This document shows, one piece after another, positions 1 to 12,083 of a stretch of 64,000 nt of DNA. The DNA is from Drechslerella dactyloides (lineage: Eukaryota > Ascomycota > Orbiliomycetes > Orbiliales > Orbiliaceae): NCBI GenBank assembly GCA_020064725.1, contig JAGTWJ010000001.1, forward strand, positions 6,448,001 to 6,512,000. Reading direction: 5' to 3'. Under the pieces are notes generated by a model. The model was not told where the DNA came from. It saw only the letters and a program-made list of their open reading frames with translations, and did not search any database. Numbering within the stretch: position 1 is the first letter of the stretch; the number at the start of each line of letters is the position of its first letter. Both the position numbers and the translations under genes were made by a program.

Positions 1-534
1 GCTCGCTATCATCCCGAAGGAGCAGCAGGAAGCAACCACCGGTCGTATCACTGGCTTCAGGAAGGCGTACGGCACTGTGAGTTTAGAATACCAATACCCA
101 GCAACGAATAGCTACTAAAGTCTTCCGGCCTTACAGATCCTCTTTCTCGAAGACCCACAGCCTATCAGGGAGCTCCAGACTGCTTTTGCACTCTACGCCG
201 ACAAATTCCCAGTTTGGTCCGACCACACCTCTGCCATCCACCAGTTCACCCGTAAGCGTTACCCATACCCACTTGCAACGGACCAGCCGCGCCCTGAAAT
301 ATATCACTAACCTATTTTCCAGTGTGGACTGCCCTCGAAGCTGAGGGATTTGGCGCGAACCTACAACATTACAATCCTCTCATCGACGACAAGGTCAAGG
401 AGGAGTGGGGCATCGACAAGTCCTACAGACTCGTCGCTCAGCTGGTCTTCGGCGCCCCGAACTCCGGGCCGCAGGTTCGGCCAGAAATTGTCACGCTCAA
501 GCCGCTGGAAGAGACGTTCCGCGTTTTCAAATAA
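1..534 (+). CDS. Nitroreductase-family protein, Frm2/Hbn1-like (3' part only)
   Basis: The gene is cut by the left edge. Visible exons are 2-76, 137-251 and 323-534, with GT-AG introns 77-136 (60 bases) and 252-322 (71 bases) that keep one reading frame. The readable protein has the pattern TGRITGFRKAYGT, then a segment rich in FLEDP, then WTALEAEGFGANLQHYNP and a closing PLEETFRVFK. These match the C-terminal half of the fungal Frm2/Hbn1 branch of the flavin-dependent nitroreductases, proteins of about 190-220 residues that act on nitro compounds and are linked to fatty-acid and oxidative-stress responses in yeast. The FMN-binding N-terminus lies outside the window, so activity cannot be judged. 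The family call is fairly safe; the physiological role is inferred from relatives. Confidence 0.75.
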
Positions 535-2165
535 ACGCAGCTCTATGGACGCGCAAATAATTTTTTGAAATCACCCTTGCAAGCAAGCGTTGTTGTAGAC
601 TAGACCCGCATTAGGCCGGTGTTAATCGATCGGATGGCGTTATGCCAAATACAGCAAATTCTATCCTGGTACATTTCATCTGATACACAATTCTCCTGTT
701 ACTAAAACGTAGGTAGGCAGCGATAATTAGATGAAATCAATAATAAGCTAGCTACTACTATGCCAATGCCAATATGTGTACACTAACCGCAATACCGTGT
801 GTTGTGACATTGGCTTGACTATAGTGCTGTGTTCAGATCACTGTGATATCACCATCTGGAATCGATGAATGGTGTTTACACGAGATCTCGTAAGTGCCAG
901 AGGTTTTTCACCTAGGATACTAATCAACTAGTCTTCCAGGCTTGAGAGCCACATTGCTGCAACGTGACTCGCGACATGATGTTACATTAGACATAAGTCT
1001 CAGAAGTGGTCTCATAACTCACAACCGTAAGGTTATGTTTAGTCTAATTTATCCTCGGGCTTTGGCTTTGGCTCGACTAATGATTCCAGAACAACTTGGT
1101 AAGCAATATACACTACTGGAGCTCCCGCGTCAGGTTTCAGGCTCCCGCTGGAGAATCCTGTAGGTACGTCATCGGCACAAATCCGGTGCGCGGGGTAGGA
1201 TTCGGCGAATTTCTTCCCGGCAAGTCTCGCCTCAAGACTACGAATCGAATTATCGGCGGTATCCCATGTTATTTTATATTTTATTTTTATTTTTTTCGGG
1301 CAAGATGGCCGAAGTTTCGATGCAAGGCCACACCAGCCTCATGTGTAACCAATACTAGCCTCGAAATTGGCCTTCCGCTCTCGAAAGATCTCAACACATT
1401 CGGGCTATAACCAAGACAGTGATCATAACCTCTCATTGTCGGAACGGATTCCTCCAGGCTCGTTCTTAAAAATTAAAGCGAGCACTCTAGACATGAAAGC
1501 TGCCGAGCAGCATCTAAACCTAACTACATATCTCTTTACTCTTCTTGTTGTTTTTGCTTTTCGGTTTTCCGATTTAGGGTTGGGCCAGCCCGGGTATTCC
1601 CGAATCCAGGTATCTGAGACTTAATGTCTTGTATGTAATATGTGATACTTACCGTTGGTTCCAGAAAAATCCTAGAGTATCACTACATCTCAGTATACCG
1701 TACCTGGGCAAATTTACATGACGGCCCAAATTCTCAAAGATATTAACAAAATTGCTCCGTACACTCGCTTCTTACGCTCGGGCATTTTGGTCAGGGCATG
1801 CTCACATGTGCGGTGACCAAAGGTCGAACAATTTCCATGTGTCGATACATGAGACACGGGTTTAAACGCCTTCATTGGCATGTAGAGTAACCGAAGCCAC
1901 GAACGCAATTATATAAAGCCGTCGTCAGGTAGGCCGTATGTTATTTCAAACCATCAACAGTCACCCATCCCACTGCACCGAGATTGAAAGCGCTGGCGCT
2001 TCCATCCATAGTAATCTATAATCTCAAAAATGGATACCAGCTTCTTTTCTCTATAATTGATATACGACTTTTCTATTCAAAGAACAGCGGGCTGGTCTTG
2101 CGAGATAACAATATTTCTTCTAATATATAAACTATCAATTGACTGTCCTTCAGTTCAAAGCAACT
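535..2165. other. Intergenic region, no gene seen
   Basis: About 1.6 kb between the nitroreductase and the carboxypeptidase-like gene. It holds only short frames with no recognisable protein. A T/A-only tract lies at 1269-1296. The last 100 bases should be the promoter of the carboxypeptidase-like gene. Confidence 0.5.
2124..2131 (+). promoter_or_regulatory. TATA-like box before the carboxypeptidase-like gene
   Basis: The octamer TATATAAA lies only about 35 bases upstream of the ATG at 2166. If it is a true TATA element the 5' leader is very short, so it could also be chance A/T richness. Confidence 0.25.
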
Positions 2166-3842
2166 ATGAAGCAAATTTTTGCCGTGCTGGTGACTTTGTT
2201 ATCAACCCTTACGATCGCTCATCCCGCGATTCCGAGTGCACCATTTGATGGGAATATAGGCCGCCCTCTAGGGAATGACGCCGGCCCATCGGAAAAATTG
2301 CGGGATACTAGCCTGTTAGAAACTGCTAGTCGCGCCGCTCAGCCAAAGAATAATGCTTCCAGTGACGGCCGTTACGCCATTCGTTGGAAGGAAGTTGACT
2401 CGAAGGTAGTGTTAACTGCCCCTGGAGTCAAGCAGTACACTGGGTACCTTGACGACAACAAGGAAGACAAGCATCTGTTCTACTGTGAGTGATACTGTGA
2501 TACATGCATATACGTCTTGCTTTACGAGGCAGAAAAGTACCGTTGTCGCGGATTGTACTGATTTACCTTCTGTGCGTATAACAGGGTTTCTAGAATCTCA
2601 ATCCAAGCCGGCGTCAGACCCAATTGTCCTTTGGCTTAACGGCGGACCCGGCGCTGCGTCCACCATAGGAAGGCTGTCGACCCCAGGGTTGTTTAAATAC
2701 CAGAACGGGGCCCCCAATCCAAATGCTTGGAATAAAATGCCTCCATCCTCTTCTTAGACCAACCGACAAACGTCGGTTTCTCCTACGGCAAGAACATATC
2801 GACTACAAAAGTAGCTGCTCAGGATGCCTATGCGCTGCTATCTCTATTCTTCAAAGAAAAACCCCAGTATAGCAAACAGCCCTTTTACATATGGGGCGTC
2901 TCGTACGGCGGACACTGGGTGCCGGCATTCGCCAATGAAATCCTTTCTCATCCGGACAGCAAGATTAACCTGAAAGGAGCGATTATCGCCAATGGCATTA
3001 CTGATTCTTACAATCAAGTGAAGCATATGCCTGACATGGCTTGCGGGAAAGGAGGAGTTAAAGCTATCTTCAATGAAACGACATGCAGGGAGCTCCAATC
3101 CGTCCACTTGCCGAAGGCCCAAAAGCTGATAACCGAGTGCAACGAGAAAGGCAACAAGACCACTTGTATCGCAGCGGAGGCCTATTGGCAAACAAACTTC
3201 ATTGGACGCGTGAAGAAGGCTGGTTACGATGAACAAAACATAGAACAAAAGCCGCAGCCGCAAAATGGCACCGCCGGTCCACCGCCTCAAGTATCCTTCC
3301 TGAATCAACCTGAAATTATGCGAGCGCTAGGAGTTGAAGGACATCGTTTTGAGATAATGAGAGAAGATACCTTCTCTCTTTTCCAGAACAGCGGGGATGT
3401 CGCTCTTTCGATGGTGCCATATGTCAAGAACATCATCAAGAAGATTCCGTTGCTGGTATACGCTGGGGATAAGGATTATATCTGCGACTGGATGGGTGTC
3501 AAGGCGTGGACGGAGGCTCTAGAATGGTCCGGCAAAGCGGAATTTAACAAAGCTGGATTAAAACCGTTCATGGCGGGAGGGAAAGAAGTTGGTCAGATCA
3601 AAAGAGCAAGGGGCTTGACCTACGCCAGGATATATGGTGGTGGCCATGCCGCTGATATCGAATCTCCGGCGCCTGTACTGGCGCTGCTTAACGATTTCAT
3701 TTTACCTTCTGCTCCACGAGTGCCGCCTCAAGCAGTAACATCCAAGGCAGCACCGTCTCGGCCGGTGACATCGAAGGCAACTCCATCCCGATCAGCCCGG
3801 CCAAGCTCAGTACCACCTCGATCGAGGCGGTATAAGGCTTGA
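2166..3842 (+). pseudogene. Diverged serine carboxypeptidase (S10, carboxypeptidase Y-like) with a frameshift
   Basis: Exon 1 is 2166-2484 and starts with a signal peptide (MKQIFAVLVTLLSTLTIAHP). The intron is 2485-2584. Exon 2 reads WFLESQSKPASDPIVLWLNGG and on to NAWNKM, ending at codon 2737-2739. Homology resumes at 2742 in another frame (SILFLDQPTNVGFSYG) and runs to the stop at 3842. One base appears to be missing at 2739-2741; as written, translation stops at 2757. No splice site can bridge this. The rest is open and conserved: Ser in GVSYGGHW, Asp in YAGDKDYICDWMG and His in YGGGHA are all present. However, the Glu before the catalytic Ser (Glu145 of yeast CPY) is Val, the Glu65 position is not Glu, and the Cys of GGPGCSS is Ala. 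In CPY those two Glu bind the substrate's C-terminal carboxylate. The C-terminus has a Pro/Ser/Lys/Arg tail with a doubled VTSKA(A/T)PSR unit. It may be a recent pseudogene, or a sequencing error in a functional diverged paralogue. Confidence 0.8.
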
Positions 3843-5338
3843 TAAATAATAGTTTACCATCACTTATTTCGATCAAGGGCTAATTTCGTGATACCTTTTA
3901 TTTGTATAGAAACTGGTCGTTTTTAGATTATGAATAAACTAGAAGATACAAGCGCTCCGAAACTAAACATGCTATGCTACGCTATTATGGATGTTGAAGT
4001 AGTTAACTTGGCAGACGGGGCATTCTAGATCGTCTCCTAAATGCATACTATAAAGTAACAGCATGCAGCAAGGTGATAGTAAGTTTTCAACCCATTGCTG
4101 GTATATTTGGTGACAGACCCGATCGATCTGATTATCGCAGGGATCGAGATCCGCCTTTAAGAACATGGATTGGTCAAAGTGTGCTGACAGCAAGTGTCGT
4201 CCCATTCTTTGAGGTCAAATGATCCTCGAGACTGCTGTTGCCTGTTGTCGCTTAACCTCGAGGACCTGCCTTCGATTTTGTGTTGCGGCTGCGAGCTTGC
4301 TGTTTTCACAACAGCAGGCGCCACACGGGTCCGGCAAGCTGTGCCGGCTTCTGGCACTGACTCGCTGCCAAGCTCGGAGTTTAGCGTCCCCGAGATTGCC
4401 TGACTCGACTGGTATCATTCGCCCTTCCAAGTCCAGCTCTTTGATCTAAGCTCAGGCCCTCGAGAAAAGATCGCTCAATCATAAAAGGGGTATCTACTTA
4501 CCTACTCATAGTACTCCGCATATTAACAGAGCTCTACAGCATTAGTATCAAGCTGCTGGACGAGATTAAACGAACTGGGGGATTCGATTTGCCTTTGAGT
4601 TTTTCAGAATCAATAGAATCAGCGCTGGACCCTTACGGCCTTTAACCGGCGGAACGGGACGTCACGCTGCTGGGCATGCTTTGGCAGTGCTGGGCGTGCT
4701 CCGATTCAACTAGTGCGCCGCTAATTTAGTACTGTGTTGTCATTAATTTGGTGCCAGACTAGGGTTCCTGTAATTCAAAATCTCAAACTCGGAGCAGGCC
4801 GGTGACAGGAAGACATCTGTTGAGCCAGAGCAGACAAGGTGTATCGGCGATATAATTCACTAAAATGTTCAAGATAATCCAAGTTTGTATTGATGTGGTA
4901 ACTCAGAAATCACAGACAGCCTTCAATCGACATATGGATACTAACACTCTATAATTTGCAGCATGTTATTTGGTCTCGGGGCGCATGTTGGAAAGAGAAA
5001 GATGAAGGCAGAAGCTTGGTTTACAAAAGAGCACCTGGCAGACGGCTACAACCTAGATGCTTGACTCGGTTACTTACGAGAGTAAAATCCCCTGCCAGCT
5101 ATCTCAAGTTTGTCAGCCGCAGGTCTCCACTCCACCCCCGCGAGTATTTTTGATCATAGCCAATAGACCCCGGAAATAGTACTATGTTGGTTGGTATAAA
5201 TTGGTTCACCATCTTGACCCCTTACACGGTTCCCAGCCTCGTTTTCCGAGCCTGGTACTTCGTCCCTGCGAGGTTTATACCCGGATCTGCCCTTTATCGC
5301 CTACCCAGCACGCGGCTAGCATCGACACCAATGTCACG
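3843..5338. other. Intergenic region with the GT34 promoter
   Basis: About 1.5 kb without a recognisable gene. Frames at 4194-4449 and 4956-5153 are short, overlap on both strands and have no protein-family features. The right end contains the TATA box and 5' leader of the GT34 gene. Confidence 0.5.
5195..5200 (+). promoter_or_regulatory. TATA box of the GT34 gene
   Basis: TATAAA about 140 bases upstream of the chosen ATG (5339). This distance favours the start at 5339 over an in-frame ATG at 5201, which would sit directly on the TATA element. Confidence 0.4.
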
Positions 5339-6597
5339 ATGATGCTGGCGCGAGATCCTTGCTTGTCGAAAATCGCCAGGATTGTTGCCATAGTCGCGGT
5401 CTTCTGGCTTCTCACCACCGTGCAGTTATGGCAGGGACGCCGCGCTGCACAGTTGGCCGCCCCCGCAGCGCCATCGACGCATGTGCAGACGGTTCTCGCC
5501 GATGAAAACCCAAGCATACAACAACCAGGGCGATCCAAACTAGCGAAAGTCTGCATGCTTTACTACGAAAATGTGACCGACGATACTATCGCCTATGAGA
5601 AAGCCATAGCGAGCCACAAGGCGCACAATGACCGCTACCATTATCAGTTCTATATACTGCGCCGCGGCATTCTCTCGGGCTATTATACCAAGCCGGCTTA
5701 TATGATATCCATCCTGCTTCGGGAGCTCGGCAAACCTCCCGAAGAGCGTCTGGAATGGCTCGTGTATGTCCTTAAATACATCCCTTCAACCCCGATCGGA
5801 CACGCTAACTAACAGTCTCAAGCTGGGTTGACGCCGACCTGGTATTGATGAACTCCGAAATTCCTCTCGAAGCATTCATCCCCCCTCCTCAGTTCGACCA
5901 CATCCACTTGATCGTGACCAACGACCTTCACGGTCTGAACAACGGCGTCTTCTTCATCCGAGTCCACCAGTGGTCCGTCTTGCTCCTGACCGCCTCGATG
6001 GCCTACAAGACCTTCAATCCCGAATTCTCACACGTCAGCGAAGACCAGGCCGCCTTGGACAACATCATCCAACGGGACGCGTGGAAAGCCAACGTGACGC
6101 ACGTACCCCAGCGCTGGTTCAACTCGTACCACAATTTCGGCATCAACGGCGATATACCCCCCGAGTGGCACTGGTACAACCATTACTTTGAGCCAGGCTA
6201 CCTGCTCGTGCACTTCCCGGGCACCGGCCCGCACCGGACCAACCTCATCAACGAGTACGTTCAGCTCAAGGCGGAGAAGCTGCAGCTGTACGAAGTCCCC
6301 TTATCAAGAACCAACCTGACGGAGGATATTGCCAAATTCTGGGCAGAGGACGCGGGGCGCGAACAGGCGCTTCAGAAGACGTACTGGCGGAGGTATAAGC
6401 TCCTCGAGAGTGTAGGTTATAAGGCGGACCGGGAGCGCGATAGGGGCCTCGAGGAAGTCAGGACCAGCATGGTAGGCGAGAGCTACGAAAGCATTGAGCA
6501 GGCAGTGAAGGCAAAGGAGAAGGAATATAACAGTATAAAGATCGAAAAGCTTCGTACGGCCGAGATGGCCGAGATCCAGGCAGATATCGGTGTATAA
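5339..6597 (+). CDS. Galactosyl/mannosyltransferase, GMA12/MNN10 (GT34) family, type II membrane protein
   Basis: Exons 5339-5763 and 5823-6597 give 399 residues; the 59-base intron 5764-5822 has a GCTAAC branch site. The ATG at 5339 (MM) is followed by a short cytoplasmic stretch and a signal anchor at about residues 13-32. An alanine-rich stem follows, then the catalytic domain beginning KVCMLYYENVTDD. The junction restores WVDADLVLMN, whose DAD (residues 145-147) is the metal/sugar-nucleotide DxD motif of GT34. Later blocks include HGLNNGVFFIR, the sequence VSEDQAALD, and a C-terminal LLVHFPGTGPHRTN. Family members are Golgi enzymes adding alpha-1,2-galactose or alpha-1,6-mannose to N-glycans or mannan. 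The C-terminal 70 residues are charged and may be coiled coil. The exact donor sugar cannot be told from the sequence. Confidence 0.88.
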
Positions 6598-9500
6598 CGG
6601 CGCCTAGCCTCGATCTGCGGCCTCGAAGTTAGATTAATTATACTCTTTTCGGCCATGTTCGCGACATCTTCGAATGCTCTCGATCTCGTCATGACTTACC
6701 TAGTGTATAATGTACAATTAATAGTAATGATAAAATTCCTCCTGTTATTATTGAAGACTATATATATATCTTAATCTAGGCTATCATTTTGTAATGAGCC
6801 TAGTAATCCGAAGCTGAGCGGGTTACTCTCAAGTGTATTGATTTAGCGAATGATGAATTTCATTAATTGAGAATGGTGATCCCTATAAGTATAGCCGCAG
6901 ACCGAAACACCCAGCACCCTCCCACCATATACTACCAACTATTAAATATCAGCTTTCTCTCTATTCATTATTCGTAGTGGTTGATTCTGTATCAAATTTC
7001 TCATAAGCTTCGGATGTTTTGATCTTATATAATTTTTATTAGATTAAAATTCGATAGCTAAGTAAGTAGGTATCTACGATGCTCGGTAGTTTTGACTTCA
7101 GGCCAATTGCAAAGTGAGCGGACAGCAAGCGTCGACAACTCCTGCGGATATACCACATGATGCAACACATAGCACACTCGAGTGTCCCCGTACACCGCTT
7201 GCCTCGTCTCGTACTGCGCGACGCTTGGCAATACTAATACGAGACCGGGTGGTCGTAATTGTTTAGAGTGATGGGTTCATATTTCACCTTCCCATAAGCC
7301 GATAACAAGACGAGAATAAAATGATGACGCCTGATCCGCTGATTACAGTTTGACTCGAGTATATGAGTACTCAGGCTCCCCTCGCCAACACCAGCGGCTA
7401 TCATATCTACGACAGATTTGGCAGTGTTAGGACTGCCATTACGCCTTGTTCACATTTTGACTTCACTTTGTCTCCTCGCTTTCTCTAGGGATTGTCCGAC
7501 CGACATCCTCGTTGCTAGGCTTTTCTAGTGTTCAGGCTGCGACATCCGGTCTGCTCGTCAGATTACAAACGTTCTACAATAGCTACCCTTGATGAACCGT
7601 CTGTAGCCTCCTCTGCCTCGCTATGTCGCTTGGGATACCGCGTACGTGAGCAGGGCCCTGACTCAGCCTATTATCGACGCGTTGACGGTCTTGATGGATT
7701 CAGAAGGCTCTTAAGATCTTGCTGGCTCCCGAGAAGGCAGCTGGCATCATCGTATTTGGAGGTATTGATCAATGAAATACGACTGCGTGGCACTGGCTTG
7801 GCTGTTGTAAACTACGAGACAATTGGCTGAAAGGCTAGATGATACGATATTTACAACCGGGTCGATTTGTCTCGTGAACCAACCGTTGGAGGCTAAAGGG
7901 TAGCTGCCTGGCGCGTAAGACAATAGGTTAAATTAAAGAGATCGGAAATCTGAGGTGGAAGTATCTCCCAGCATCGACAAGCTTGGATCTCCCGGTGACT
8001 CTGGGGGGTTATTCTATCTGCCTGGAGCTGTATGAATCATTGGGGACTCGGGTGAAGTAGCATATAATATGTACGATTATCAAGCGGTCTCACATTTTCG
8101 CCGCATTGTAATTAATCGTGATATTGTTCCATCTTCCCGTAGCATATTCTAAAATTTCACTGGCCCTTCGTGCATGCCCGCATGCTATCAGACACGAATT
8201 TTGAGGCCGCAAGATGCACGGCTTCGACTTTAATAAGGCAGTTTTGAAGATTTCTGGTTGGGAACAAGTATGGAGAGAGGGACATAAAGCGGCATTGATA
8301 TGCAGTGGGAGGTAAGAGATATGGAGTGGAGATGAGTGTATACCTGAAAGGGTGCAGCGCTAGGTTTGAAGATATCAACGACTGACCGAGCGATAAGATC
8401 CGAGAGGTGCCAGTGCTATCTACATGGCGCGTGGTGGGGCACATATTTACCATGTGGAGTTTCATGGCGCCCCTCGCTAATGCATTGTGAATGGGATCCG
8501 CCACGCATCAAAGCTCAGGACGCACAGTTCGCTGTTATATAGCTAAATGGACGGAGCTATATAGCTTTAGCGGAACCCATTGGTTAGTTCGGTGCGATTC
8601 GGACAGCGTGTATGCTCAAACGACCGTACGGGGGGCAGTGCACTGCAGTCACGATCAGTTGAATACCGCGCTAAGGCATGGAGGTATGTACACGCGTCGG
8701 ACGTAGCTATATCACGGTATGATGCTTCCCCGCACATGGAATAAGAGCTCATGCATGTACATGAACGCACAAGGATCATAGAGAAAGGCATTAACGGCAC
8801 AGGCAGCCTTGGTCTAGATCTTTCGCAGACCCCCCAATGATAGCTTCCGTGGCTCTATGAAATGAGCCTAGGTTCCAGATATTCATCGGGATTTACCCTA
8901 TAATGGAGAGTAAAGAACTCATGTCTCTGGCGAGATGAAAGCGCCACATATTGGCAGCGAGGCCCACCTGCCCGATTTTACGTATGCGTCGGCAATGAGC
9001 GGCGGGTAGCTTGTAGACCAGATACTTACGTACGAGCTCCGCAGGGTATAATACGGGCAGTTGGTTTGTCCATTCGAAAATCTGGGCGTCTATAGGATGA
9101 CACGCCACTACATGCTTCTTAGGTAGCAGATGCTACTGTAGCCGGCTAATAAGGGTCGGAGAGATAAGACGGAGCTACCCCCAAATAAGATGGAATATTG
9201 AATTTGTGAATGGGGTTCAAAGGGATGAGACGTAATCATGCATTTTCAACAGATGCGTCCTAGCAAACTGCATGGCAATGGCGCCAGGGTATGTTTCCAA
9301 TACCATAGAAACGACCAAGGGATCCTGAAGGGTCAATAAAATGTATATGATAGTCCTAGAGCCATAGAGTAACGGCTGTTCGGCGAACTTAGATCCGGAG
9401 CTACAGTTTAGAGTCACGCGGGTTGACGACGACTTCATCGACGGCTGCACATCCCGACGCCGATATGGAGTATGTATGCACGTATATATATGTACCAGCC

Positions 9501-12083
9501 TCGAGGCACACGTGCTCGTACATTGGTCATGAGGCTCAGGCGTGAATGTGAAATTCAGGATGTTTCTTGATTACTGTGGCACAAGCTTCCCGATTTGACC
9601 TTGTATAACGTTCGATCTCGATCGCCCAGAGCTTGGGGTCTGTACAACGCCACTTTTCGCATCGTGAACCCGGACATCGGTCGCCCTGCAAGGATTCAAA
9701 CGGTAGAGGCCGGAACGGAGGATGATTTAGGCAGCTAAATTTGCAATCGGTGAGAATGAGATGTTGGCGTAGTGCACCCTTTTTTGCGAGGGACTTTCCA
9801 GATCAGCGTGTGTTGTTGATATTTGTAGAAGGTCGACCTAGAATTTGGAACCCATCAGCGTAGCACCGCCTAGCGCGCCTGCATTTAGCCCAAGCCAGAA
9901 CTTCTGCCATGGTGATCAGTGTCGTCAAACTCGGCCTTATACGAGTGTGAAATGCATCTCCCACTTCGAGATTGAAACACTAGAGGGACATGTACAGCGC
10001 TGGGGGTATACGCACGCACCATAAACACGTGAATCCGCTCATTGTGGGTACCCCAAAAACTCTAAGCCTCGGATCCACCGTGACTGACTCGCGATACACA
10101 GAAATTTCGCGGATTTCCACAAGCCGAGGGAGTGAACAACCTGCCAAGGATGCTGTCCACCAATCCGTGGCGCTGAGCGGTTGAACAGAACTTGAGCTTA
10201 CGTACCCCTATCCCACCAGGACCCTAGCTCCGGAAAATCTTCAAAACTGACAGACGCATCCATCCTCTTGGTTAACGTCTGCTCTAGAAAAAAGCTTGAC
10301 CCGTACTCGCTGCTTGGCCTGCTCTAGCAAAAAGAAGGTCGAAGAGCGAGCCGACGGCGCTGTTTTGGGCGGGTGCCAAGCCCGCTCTGATCACCGTGGG
10401 CATTACGCAACAGGCATGAGCATCTGGTGTGACGTTTCCCCTTCTCCGGCTTAACCGTGAAAGTGTAACCCAGCCGGCGGCATGGGCGTAAGCTCTGTAG
10501 ATATATTTAGAGATAGCGAATGATGCACGAGGAAATGTTGCATGTTGTATTCGGTCGGAAAGTTTTGAGAAGTGTGAAATGGCAGAAACAGCAGAAATGG
10601 GAAAAATTGAGAATCCGCCCGCCGCCACCACCTGCAACCTATGTTAGCGTGTCTGCCGCAACCATATTATCACGGCCATATCATATCACGAAATCGCGCG
10701 AGTCGCATGACTTTGACTATAGTGATGCGAGGCAGTGGACATGCAGGTTGGGCTGTCGAGCGACCGAATAGCAAAATGCGCTCGTCAGCAAAGCTACCTA
10801 GTTGCAATGCGTGTGTGCCCCCCGTGCAGCATGCAGTGTGCCGCTTTCAACAACGCCCGTCTCATCCCACGCAGATAGAAGCACCTGCTGTTTGAGCTCG
10901 TCGCTAGACGATTTCCATCTGCACTGCACCCAACATTTTGAACAAACATAGCCGCAGCTGAAAGCTTGACTTGGTGGCTCCCAGCCCTGCGCAGGGATTG
11001 ACGGTGGACTGACGCGACCGTCACCAAGGCTGACCAAGATATTTTTGACGGCTGTTACATCTGCAAGATATCCTTAGCATTGAAGTTTTGCAGTTATGTA
11101 TTTACAAGCGAGAGTCTCGAGCCAATGCTGAAAGTAGGTATCTTAATGGAATGAATTATTTAGGTTAAGATATATCCTTATCTTGAGCCCGCCAAAGCAT
11201 GCATGTACGCGTACGATTGTTTCTAATCCTTTGGTAAATCGTAAGTCCAGGGCCTCAAGTCCTGATGCCACACACCTTGCTGCAACTAGGATACATTTAG
11301 GGGGGATTAATCATCGAGAAATGCCCGATTACCAAGATGCCAAGTGTTGTATATACTTTATACATGCATACACTTTAGCAATCGTATTCCAATGCATGAA
11401 GGTCGGCAGGTTGGCACGACCACCCCCAGCGTCGAACTAGACGTCTCAGATCTTGAACGCAATTTCGATGGATACGGGTAGTCCAACTGGCTACCGTAAA
11501 AACCCCGGTGTCGAATGCCGGCTACCTTGACTAGCCTAGGGTGTTTTGCATGCTACTGCGCCGCGCCGACATAACAAGCGGCCATGGCAAAAACCCTTCG
11601 ATTTCACACCCAACGTTTCTACTCAAATTCGTGCAGCACCCTGCCACAGAATAAGCAAAAAAAGGAACGAAAACGAGGTCCGACACGCATGCTTCGAAAG
11701 ATGCCCATAGGTACGTCTTGCCGACATGCCTTTATATATAAGGGTCCCACCTATTCGTGTTTGGTACCACACGTATACCGGCAAGCTAACGTATAATACC
11801 TAAAAATTCCCGCCTGGTCGAATCGACAGAGACCAACTTGTAGGGGCTCGGAGTTTTGCAACTGTTGGTTCGCGGATATATATAGCTTTATCCAGCCTTG
11901 TCTATCAACAGCGTTTTCTGGTCCTCTTTTTCATTACAGTCGTTCTTACACTGGTTCTGCAAACATTAATTCAACCCTTCAGCGACATCATCTTTTCAAC
12001 TCGTTTTTCACAAAGTATTTCTTCACGGCAAGGTCGACGGGAGGACTGGTAATTTTTTAATAGACAACATTAAAACCGAAACT
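6598..12083. other. 5.5-kb gene-free stretch
   Basis: No frame here is longer than about 117 codons and none resembles a known family. The part at 6690-7080 is very A/T-rich with TATATATA at 6755-6763. An imperfect hairpin with 8-base arms (ATATAGCT at 8537-8544, AGCTATAT at 8555-8562) is present. I saw no transposase motifs or terminal repeats. The last 250 bases are the promoter of the next gene. A decayed mobile element or a long non-coding RNA cannot be excluded by eye. Confidence 0.45.
11877..11885 (+). promoter_or_regulatory. TATA box of the RgpF-like gene
   Basis: TATATATAG about 200 bases before the ATG at 12084, followed by a C/T-rich leader with ATCATCTTTTC and TTCACAAAG-like stretches typical of fungal transcription starts. 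Confidence 0.4.

Noticed and set aside
5201..5338. Upstream ATG (5201) as start of the GT34 gene
   Set aside because: It lies directly on the TATA element and would add 46 residues before the signal anchor; the ATG at 5339 fits type II topology.
8530..8572. Hairpin with 8-base A/T-rich arms
   Set aside because: A/T-rich palindromes of this size are common; no transposon ends or RNA-gene signals around it.
11478..11530. tRNA-like stretch (GGTGTCGAATGCCGG)
   Set aside because: Resembles a B box only partly; no clover-leaf with anticodon stem could be folded by eye, and no A box at the right distance.
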